Shown: in pieces, positions 56,101 through 64,000 of the stretch | Numbering within the stretch: position 1 is the stretch's first letter | Layout: the number at the start of each line of letters is the position of its first letter | NCBI GenBank assembly: GCA_033398695.1 | Contig: CM065819.1 | Coordinates: 5,009,501-5,073,500 of the forward strand | Direction: 5' to 3' | Origin: Orobanche coerulescens | Lineage: Eukaryota > Streptophyta > Magnoliopsida > Lamiales > Orobanchaceae | Length of the DNA: 64,000 nt | Notes under the pieces: generated by a model | Database searches by the model: none | What the model saw: only the letters and a program-made list of their open reading frames with translations | What the model was told of the DNA's origin: nothing | Position numbers and translations under genes: made by a program

Positions 56101-56193
56101 GCCGTACCCGACAGGTCCTTACGGCCGTAACTGGCATTCGTCCGAGCACTGCCTGGCACTCGTACGGCCGTAACTGACAGCCCTTACGGCCGT
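53118..56193 (-). repeat. C right LTR, truncated
   Basis: Begins TGTAACACCCCCAAATCC, has the 36-bp (53884-54028), 90-bp (54026-54391) and 56-bp (54720-55060) arrays and the TATA region (about 55990), and breaks off in the palindrome array at TTACGGCCGTG (56193). Roughly the last 500 bp of the LTR are missing. Confidence 0.9.
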
Positions 56194-56259
56194 GTATACA
56201 TATCTAGTATGTTGAGACGTTGGATAAGAATAGCTGAAAATGGCTAAGTATAGCCTTAT

Positions 56260-56714
56260 TAGTGCACGCTAATATTCAAGCATAGTGCCCGCTATCGTGC
56301 AGGTTTAGAGCACGCTAAAGGCAAAGGATAGCGCATGCTAGTGCAGAACAGATCAGAGGAAATCTACATGTGGACCCGTCTACTTTCGGCGTATGTTCCA
56401 AGGTCAACGGATGTTTGTTATAAAGGATTAGCGCACGCTAATGCATATTGTTAGCGCACGCTAATATCAGATCGGTCTAAAGGGAATCTTATCCTTGTCA
56501 GATGCTTTCGGCGTGTGGACCCATCTTCGGAGCATACAGACAAACGAGTCAACTATGAGTAGCGCACGCTATGGTCGGACACTTGCGTACGCTAAATAGA
56601 GGCATTTACGTATGCTATTACATGGGCATTGCGTACATAAATCATTATACGAAGCTAGGTAGTAGCTTATGGACTGCGATTGCGCACGCTATTTTGTGAA
56701 AGTAGCGCACGCTA
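56260..56714. repeat. E LTR U3 palindrome array
   Basis: About a dozen copies of TAGCGCACGCTA and decayed variants (TAGTGCACGCTA, TAGCGCATGCTA). Confidence 0.83.
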
Positions 56715-56725
56715 ATAACAGTCAG

Positions 56726-56735
56726 TATATATATG
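56726..56735 (+). promoter_or_regulatory. E LTR TATA box
   Basis: TATATATATG, 11 bp after the palindrome at 56703-56714. Confidence 0.65.
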
Positions 56736-59444
56736 ATTGAAGATGTGAATTATGTTCATTCGGCCATTCCTTCCCTTATTTCGATAGAGAGAGTTCTTAG
56801 AGAGAAGTTTGGGGTTCCAAACACTGAGAGATGATCGTTCTTAACAATATTAAGATGGAGAGCATGGATTAAAGCCTTGTTCTTGAAGATTATTGATGAT
56901 TCTTGGAATGGAGTTTGATTGTTCTTCTTCATGGTTCGTCTACAAGGTAATTTTCGTATCCCATTGTTAGTGTTCATTTTTAAAGGATGATTACCTGGGA
57001 GGGAATATGTTGGATTATCATGTGAGGGTGTTATAATAGTTTTAATAGATATATAAATGACTTGGATTATGAATCGGATGATTATTTACATGTTAAAGGA
57101 TATCGGATTATGTTGTTTTGATGACTATGAACATGGTTTCGAATCACTTGGTGTTCTTGAAGAGCTTATTGATGAATATACCATAGCAAGACGATTGTAT
57201 GTTGAATTATCAGTATTTTAGATATGAAGATGAAAGGTTCATATCTAGGATTAAGTCATGTTGATTGATGATTGATTAATGGTATATATCATGTGAGTAT
57301 GATAACGAGATTGAATATGGAAAGATTATGATTGATCTTGGAGTATGATTTCCTTTACATTCGTATACGCAATCACCATATGTTGATCGGTACCTATAAT
57401 GCCTGCAACTGCATGTCATTAGCGCACACTAGTGTTACTGGCTAGCGCACGCTAACTGAAGCAACTTAGCGCACGCTATGTTAAATGATTAACATGCGCT
57501 ATGTCAACAGGCAGTGTAGTATATCGTGTTGTGGTTATGAATTCATGCGGGTTTGAGTTGGATTGTTCAAACTATGTTTAACCGAGATATTGTGGAACCG
57601 TTGAGTTTGATTTATTGGTTATATTGGGAATTGATTATTATCGAATGTGTGTTAATCGATTATTGCAATAGGTTGTGATAATTGATCATTGATAAGAACA
57701 GTGTGTTGCGGTCGTGTTCGAGTATGTTCGTGAATTGCATTGGTCAGGATCGAGGAGCTCATAGACAAAGGCAATGAGATTGGTAGCGGCTTCATCATCG
57801 TCGTATCGGTATCGAGGCAAGTTATTACTGGCACAGTTTATAATATTTAATGAATGGTTTCGATTTCATTCGTTTATAATTTGTATAGCAATGATTATAA
57901 TTGTGAACACAGGAGATTTGTGCTTGTAGATTGTTTTCAGATTTTGAGAATTTAAATCATAATGTATATGATTTACTTTTGTTATTGGTATACTTGGGTA
58001 TCGAGGATACATTGTGTTATAGCCGAAGACATGAATTATCTACCGCCCGTGACAGTTTGGACCGTCGAATATTGAGGATTATTATTGTTGATGGTTTTGA
58101 CATCTAGATTGCTCTCGAAGGACTCGGGGCAAGTAATATATCATTTTTGTCATTTTGTGTCGATCATGTTGCGATGCATTTGTGTATTGTTGTTTTCGTG
58201 CATTGTGTATTGTTGTTTTGTGCAGTTGTGCATTGTTGTCATATGTCCAGCATGCGGTGGTCCGACGGGATCATTATGGGAATCTATAGTTGTGTGTGCT
58301 AGATCGCTGGACAGGTATTTCCACCATGCGTTGGTCCGATGGGATCATCATGGGAATCTATAGTTGTGTGCACTGGATCGTTGGATTACCATGTGTTGTT
58401 GTTGTGCATACGTATATTATAGGTTATCCATGAGTATACATTGTTATAATTGATGTGAGCATATTGACGTTGTCATATGAGTATGCATTTGTAGGTCATG
58501 CGTTAGGACCATGTCCGTATTGTGTATTGATCTGATCTCGGATTAGACTGACATGATTGTCGTGGTATTGTGCATCTCGAGGTATGTTCCGTATTTCCTT
58601 TGGTAATTTGTTTTTGATGGACAATCGATTATCGTGTTGAGATGTGATGAGGTTACCCGATGGATTGGGTTGGACAGAGTTAGTAGATTTCATAACAGTG
58701 AGTTATGATAATGTTTTGAGAACCTTGGGTATTGTTGAGATACAATATAGATATTTCGGTATGAGCTTATTGCGTTGTTGAAAGGATACGAGATGTGAAC
58801 TTTGGTAATTATTATCACGAGTTGGTAAAGTTATGGCGGTAAGATTACATTGGTCGTATTATTACTTAGTACTATCATTAGTATGTAATTATTGATGTGA
58901 TGTGATCGTTATCATTGTTGGGTATTATGGCTGACCCCGTCGTGGGATTTCTTTTTAGATTCTTGGGTATTGAGCTTGTAGCGATCATGAAGAGAAGAGC
59001 TTCCCGGAGGATACTGGCTAGGGCATGTATTTGTATATTGAGTTTCCTTCTCAGTTGTGTATTCTGCTGCTAGAGTATTTTTAACTGTTGTCTTTTCCGC
59101 TGCGTGAGTATTTTTGAATGACATTTCGTTATCTGGTATCTTAAGTTACTTTGGATAGGGTTTTCTAAACTATTTTGTCGGTACGTGTAAGCGATAGCTT
59201 AACGTATGCTTTTAAATTGTTGAGTTATGACATTGTAGGCCTTGTCCTTTCAAATGAGATGTTACGACGGTTTTGTTAAACGAATATTTTTATAAGTCTT
59301 CGAATGTTTCTAAAAGATAGTACCGTCATTAGCCTCTTGGGCGTTCGTAAATTTTTGCAAAAATGTCTTTCAGCCTTGTGGGTTCCGTCTCGGGGCCCAT
59401 GACGCTGTAATATTCCCGGTCGAATCTCGGGGTGTTATAGAATA

Positions 59445-59456
59445 TGGTATTGGAGC
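59445..59456 (+). other. E primer binding site (decayed)
   Basis: TGGTATTGGAGC, two changes from the tRNA-iMet site, at the same offset from the LTR end as in A2. Confidence 0.8.
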
Positions 59457-60278
59457 AAGGTTGATAAAACCTAGGCAGTTGGGTTGAGTTGGGTCGTGTT
59501 TGTCGCGTCATTCGAGTTGTCGATTGACTAATACTGGAGCCCTAGATTTTTGTTGTTCACTTGGGCTTGTGCGTTATGTGATTTACGAGTCTGGTGCTGG
59601 GTTGTTGTAAACTTTTCCAAATGATACTAACGTGTTTCCTCAGATAGAGTTGTGTTGTGTCTTCGAAGTTGAACTGAGTTTGAAAAATCTGTGTTTTGAA
59701 AATATCTGTGTCGAGTAATTTCTAGAGTTGAGACATGTGCCAGTATCACGGAGAATCGTCGGCTTCACGATGTGTAAGTATTTGGATTTTTGAATTGCAT
59801 TGAGGTTATTTGCAGGTATAATATTGATATGCTTTGAGATTCAGAAAGATATTATATGTTACAGTATGAGATGACAGAGTTGGGACAGGATTGATGATCT
59901 TGCGAAGCTATGATTTTGGAAATCAATATGTCGGTTAAACATTGGAATGGATTTGTGCATTTGGGAGAAATGTTGTGGATGGTTGAGCAGAACATGTAGT
60001 CATGTTAGTTCATTTTGAGATATATGAAATTGTTTTTGAGCATTTGAAAATGATACTTTTCAAAATGAATGTTTCACGGGTGTTTTACGGAAAATGATTT
60101 TGGGCCGAGACCCAATCGATTTTGAAATAGTTTTATAACTCAGGACTTGGGGTCCAAAAAGGGTTTTCTATTTTAAAATTTCTTGTAATGTGGAATGAGA
60201 TATGGTCTGAGACCTTAATGTTTCAAAAGGCTTTTCTGTTTTCTGAAACTCCCAAGATTTGTAAAACACCTTACCAAT
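59457..60278 (+). other. E leader remnant and unassigned sequence
   Basis: Starts like the A2 leader (GTTGGGTTGAGTTGGGTCGTG) and then becomes AT-rich sequence without an open frame. I see no gag. The right part (about 60050-60278) may belong to another decayed LTR. Confidence 0.5.
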
Positions 60279-61378
60279 TGTAACACCCCCTAACCTAGCA
60301 GCTGAACCGCAAAGGGGTCCGTGCTACTAAGTTGGGGAGTATTACACTTTTAAACTTTGAAAACCAATAAGAAGTAGATTTGGTAATGCGAGTACTCAGG
60401 GAAATAATGCAAACCAGTATTATTTATTCAAAACATTACATAACCTTAGGTTTAATACATAACAAAACCATAACAGAGTGATCTTATTAAAAAAAAAACA
60501 TAGTCTTCCAGCATAGGGGCGAAATAGCTGGGAATGGCATATGGACAAGTCTACGGCTGTCAACACTGAAGAAGATAGTCAACTCCTAAACATGAGCATC
60601 ATCACCTGTATCATAAGAATCTAATGAGCTAATGGCTCAGTAAGATGAGACTTCTGTAATAGCAAAGTATCACGTAGCATATTTATCAATGAATAACTAC
60701 TATATATATATAGTCATGTTCTTGTAAAATCCTTTCTTCGGGTACCCTTGAAGTGTGGTACTCGACTGATAGTGATAGGCCATGGTTTTCGGAACCTGTT
60801 CATATAATTGGCCAATAAAAGATGTATACGGGGGTTCCCATATTGGTTTTTCAGCCAATGGTATTAGCCGTATTAAACCTTTTTCATTCAGTGTGGGTTT
60901 CCTTGACCAACATTCAGCCGCAAGTATTTGCCACCATGTGTTGGGTCCGCCGGTCCCCCTCATCCCGTGCCTACCCGCCATCAATCAAGTACCATACTTC
61001 CTGTTCTTAAACATTCTTTCACATACACATGTTATGCATGATCGTTCAATAACAGTCACATATGCAAATATCAATCAATATATGATCCTTATGATAAAGC
61101 AAGGAAAAGCATCATCTTACCTCAAGTCCTGTGCCCGTTGATGTGAAAAGATCAGTTTCTATAGATGGATGTGCTAAAATCCTTGAAGAAAAATTTGAAA
61201 TCTCTTTGGAGACTTTTATCAAACACTTTGGAAAACTATCAGATTTGAGCTTCCTGTTTGATCGTGCTTTTTATGGTTTTTTACAATTTTTGTAAGAGAA
61301 ATATGTTACGGGCGTCTTAAAGTAGAGGTTCACAGCTTCAAAATGGTATATAATTTGTTGGTAAATACGTACGTATAC

Positions 61379-61390
61379 ATATATTTATAG
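61379..61390 (-). promoter_or_regulatory. H LTR TATA box
   Basis: The minus strand reads CTATAAATATAT. Repeats with CTTATCCGGATAGTGGCC lie upstream of it in minus sense. Confidence 0.6.
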
Positions 61391-61433
61391 GAGTCCAAAG
61401 TCGGCTGAAAGTCAACCTTACTCGATAAATGGA

Positions 61434-61690
61434 GGCCTTATCCGACACCGCCGAGAAGGTTCTGTCGGTCGTGATCGACCTTATCCTGGACAAATTTGGG
61501 ATGACCTTATCCGGATAGTGGCCTAGAAGCTTCGCTGGTCGTGGCCGACCTTATCCGACATTGGGACCGGCACTTTATCCGGATAGTGGCCTCAGCTTCG
61601 TTGGTCGTGATCGACCTTATCCGACAATGGGACAAATTTTATCCTGATAGTGGCCTCAAGCTTCATCGGCCGTGGCCTAGCTTGTCATCG
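61434..61690. repeat. H LTR U3 repeats (CTTATCCG / TATCCGGATA)
   Basis: Irregular tandem repeats combining GGTCGTGATCGACCTTATCC and TTATCCGGATAGTGGCCT. TATCCGGATA is a perfect 10-bp palindrome. Confidence 0.75.
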
Positions 61691-62098
61691 GCGTGTCCGT
61701 GATTCAAGCAAATGTCACCAACTTGGCTCACCCGATTCGACCCCTTCCCGACGTCCAAATTCTATTTTTGGACCCGTTGACTCGTCGGGTTAAATCTTCG
61801 ATATGCTCTAACGGATTTTCGATAATATTAATATAATAATTTAATATTATTTTTGCAGTATAAGTGTTCTGTAATGAAAATTTTATCGTATCAATTCATC
61901 GAAAATTTTCGAAATTACTTTCATAAATTCTAAAATAATCCTTATAATTTATTTTGAAATCTTTTCTTTTTAAATCCTTCATTTTATGTTGAAAACATAC
62001 CGGTCCAAGTATTGGACAACTTGTAAATATCGAGATCCATGATCATTAGCAAAATAAATAGCATTTAAATAAGTCTTTGAAATTTTTAGGGTATTACA

Positions 62099-62359
62099 AT
62101 TATTGTTTTATAATCGTTTAGCACATCGATCTCATTATTTGAGAAACTAAGCTCCTCACTGCAACAAAACATCTCACAATGACCTTTATCATGTTAGAGG
62201 AGATAATTAACATGTCGTATAAAACGTAATGCGAATGGACATAGCAATTATTCATGCTCATGAAATGTCTACTTGTATGCCATGCTTCCATAATGCATAT
62301 TATGTAATTGTATTTAGGTATTAAATGGTTATTAGCTTAGGGGATAACCGGGCATTATA
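62099..62359 (-). repeat. G 3' LTR remnant
   Basis: 261 bp. The minus strand starts TATAATGCCCGG (expected TGTAATGCCCGG) directly after the polypurine tract. It is cut at 62098 by H. Confidence 0.65.
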
Positions 62360-64000
62360 GTCCTCCCCTCCTTATAAAATTTCGTCCTCGAAATTGACAT
62401 ACCGAACAGTTCTGGATATTTGCTTTGCATTTCCTCCCCTCTTTCCCATGTAGCCTCTTCAACGGCATGATTCCTCCACAAAATCTTTACCAAATGAATT
62501 TCCTTGTTCCTTAGTTTCTTTATTTTCTTATCAAGAACCTGTACCGGCTTCTCTTCATAGGACAAGTCTGGGGATAATTCCAACGGCTCATAATTTAACA
62601 CATGTGAGGGGTTGGAAATGTACCTCTTTAACATGGACACATGGAACACGTTGTGTACACCAGATAGCGAAGGAGGTAAGGCTATTCAAATGGGCCAACA
62701 TATCTCGGGCTAAGTTTTCCTTTCTTCCCAAATCTCATTATGCTTTTCATCGGGAATACCCTCAAGAAGACATAGTCTCCAACTGCGAATTCCAAATCTC
62801 TTCTTCGATTATCTGCATAACTCTTCTGTCTAGTTTGTGCAATTTTCATTCATTCTCTTATCTTTTCTACCGCCATAGCAGTCTGTTGTATCATTTCTGG
62901 GCCCAGTAGACTTCTTTCTCCAACTTCATCCCAAAGGTACGGAGATCTACATTTTCTCCCATATAGTGCTTCATAAGGTGCCAACCCAATTGTAGATTGG
63001 TAACTGTTGTTGTAGGTGAACTCTACCAATGGAAGCTTTGTATCCCAATTGCCCTTGAAATCTAGTATGCATGCTCTCAACATATCTTCGAGTATTTGAA
63101 TAACTCTTTCTGACTGCCCATCACTTTGTGGATGAAATGCGGTCGAAAGCAAGCTTCGTACCCATTGCATTATGTAAACTTTTCCAAAATGCAGATGTGA
63201 ATTTAGGGTCCCTGTCAGATACTATAGATATTGGCACCCCATGTAGCCGGACTATCTCTTTAATATATTCCTGAGCGTATCGATCCATATTATATGTGGA
63301 TTTTACTGGCAAGAAATGAGCAGACTTGGTCAGTCTATCAACAATCACCCATATGGAATTATACCCACTTTGAGTACTTGGTAGCCCAAGCACAAAATCC
63401 ATTGTAATGTGTTCCCATTTCCATTCCGGAATTAGTAAAGGCTTCAATAAGCCTGCTGGTCTCTGATGTTCAGTTTTGATCTGCTGACAAGTTAGATATT
63501 CTGCAACGAATTTTGCGATATCTTTCTTCATGTTAGGCCACCAATAATGTTGTTGCAAGTCTTTATACATTTTTGTGCTACCTGGATGTATTGAATAAGG
63601 ACTGGAATGGGCTTCCTTCAGAATGTCCCCTATGATGGTTGTGTCAGCTGGCATACACAATCTCCCTTTATATCGTAATATTTTGTCACCAGAGACTGAG
63701 AAGTTTGGCAGTTTGCCTTCATCAACTTTTTCTCTCAATTTGCCAATGTATTGATCCGCCTTCTCGGTTTCTTTGATTATATCTTGCAGTGCAGGTTTCA
63801 ATATGAGTGCTGATAATGAACAAGTCTTCCTTTTGGGAACAATTTCCAGCTCTAATTTTTGCAAGTCTAATAATAGTGGCTTCTGCGTGACTAGCAAGGA
63901 AGACATAGACTTTCTACTTAGTGCATCTGCAACCACATTTGCCTTACCAGGATGATAGTTGATCTCGCAATCATAGTCTTTCACCAATTCCAACCACCTT
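62332..64000 (-). pseudogene. pol: G pol: RNase H end, integrase, chromodomain (broken, cut by window edge)
   Basis: 3' end of a minus-strand Tekay-type pol. 63121-64000: RNase H end ([10 protein letters not shown]), zinc region ([12 protein letters not shown]; Cys pair altered to YLTC, first Cys lost), integrase core ([20 protein letters not shown]). A one-base change near 63150 shifts the frame; the third catalytic block (DGQSERVIQ) is in the next frame at 62850-63170. A TGA replacing CGA ends that piece (KIRERMK). A degraded stretch follows, then the chromodomain frame 62332-62649 (VKILWRNHAVEEATW). This last frame runs through the polypurine tract and ends 28 bp inside the LTR. Confidence 0.9.
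62360..62374 (-). other. G polypurine tract
   Basis: The minus strand reads TAAGGAGGGGAGGAC, preceded by TTTCGAGGACGAAATTT, the usual end of Tekay internal regions. Confidence 0.88.

Larger units (their letters stand above)
19338..56193 (-). mobile_element. Family C tandem array (LTR-int-LTR-int-LTR), with three nested insertions
   Basis: After removal of F, D and A2 the remainder reads: C LTR (19338-37056 in three pieces), internal (37057-38573), C LTR (38574-51567 in two pieces), internal (51568-53117), C LTR (53118-56193). The two internal regions are about 1.5 kb, are near copies of each other, and hold no intact gene. LTRs share TGTAACACCCCCAAATCC and GCGGATATTACA ends in plus-strand order. 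Each internal region has a PBS on its right and a polypurine tract on its left, so the orientation is minus. The pattern fits unequal recombination between LTRs of a non-autonomous large retrotransposon derivative. The outer ends of both flanking LTRs are lost. Confidence 0.88.
56194..59439 (+). repeat. Element E 5' LTR, truncated at its start (A-related)
   Basis: Over 3.2 kb of LTR-like sequence ending CGAATCTCGGGGTGTTATA, nearly the A ending. It shares with A the TAGCGCACGCTA palindromes (56260-56714 and 57415-57490), the TATA position and, near the end, direct repeats with GGTCCGACGGGATCAT (58255-58385). It is clearly diverged from A elsewhere. The first bases of the LTR are lost at the junction with C. 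Confidence 0.8.
60279..62098 (-). repeat. H: apparent solo LTR
   Basis: 1820 bp with complete LTR ends: the minus strand starts TGTAATACCCTAAAAATTTC and ends GGGGTGTTACA. Neither a PBS nor a polypurine tract lies next to it. Flanks CCAAT and ATTAT do not match, so no target duplication is visible. It contains TTATCC repeats (61434-61690) upstream of a TATA box in minus sense. It could instead be part of the G LTR. Confidence 0.65.

Noticed and set aside
56740..60278. Host gene in the long AT-rich stretch
   Set aside because: No open frame above about 100 codons and no splice-consistent exon set; the sequence ends as an A-type LTR with PBS.
1..64000. tRNA or rRNA genes
   Set aside because: Only tRNA-complementary primer sites were found; no cloverleaf with A and B boxes and no rRNA-like sequence recognised.

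Overview
The window is plant nuclear heterochromatin, most likely from a eudicot; I cannot name the species. I see no host gene, tRNA, rRNA, CRISPR array or bacterial-type operon. Almost every base can be assigned to LTR retrotransposons nested in one another. The plant origin follows from the lineages: Tekay-type and CRM/Reina-type chromoviruses primed by initiator tRNA-Met, a Tat-lineage Ty3/gypsy element with a second (archaeal-type) RNase H and an antisense accessory gene, and a Sirevirus-like Ty1/copia 3' end.

Layout. 1-6143: minus-strand Tekay element A1, cut by the window edge (pol, gag, PBS, 5' LTR). 6144-7068 and 17565-19337: plus-strand 3' end of a Sirevirus-like copia element (env-like ORF, polypurine tract, part of the 3' LTR). 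Its ORF is split by the complete minus-strand Tekay element B (7069-17559, 5-bp TSD AAGAC). 19338-56193: one tandem array, LTR-internal-LTR-internal-LTR, of a non-autonomous large-LTR family C (LTR about 3.5-3.7 kb, internal about 1.5 kb). It is itself broken by three later insertions: the Tat element F (20421-32032, TSD GATAA), the deleted chromovirus D (32738-35652, TSD CATAC), and the Tekay element A2 (39676-49270) with an intact 1268-residue pol frame. 56194-60278: truncated 5' LTR and leader of E, a relative of the A family. 60279-62098: apparent solo LTR H. 62099-64000: 3' end of minus-strand Tekay element G, running off the window.

Coding state. Only A2 pol (43165-46971) is a long uninterrupted frame; its gag is broken. 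A1, B, D, F and G carry nonsense codons and frameshifts. Many of the stops are what C-to-T change at CAG, CGA or CAA would give, as expected for methylated repeats. F also has a deletion of the RT core and a changed integrase catalytic residue.

The most unusual signal is regulatory. Several LTR families carry arrays of short CpG palindromes just upstream of the LTR TATA box: TAGCGYACGCTA in A and E, TTACGGCCGTAA in B and C, CGATCG in F, TATCCGGATA in H. In A and C the last palindrome lies 12 bp from the TATA box (11 bp in E), although the palindromes differ in sequence. I read this as a shared promoter architecture that different families fill with different sites; the spacing is seen in the sequence, the function is inference.
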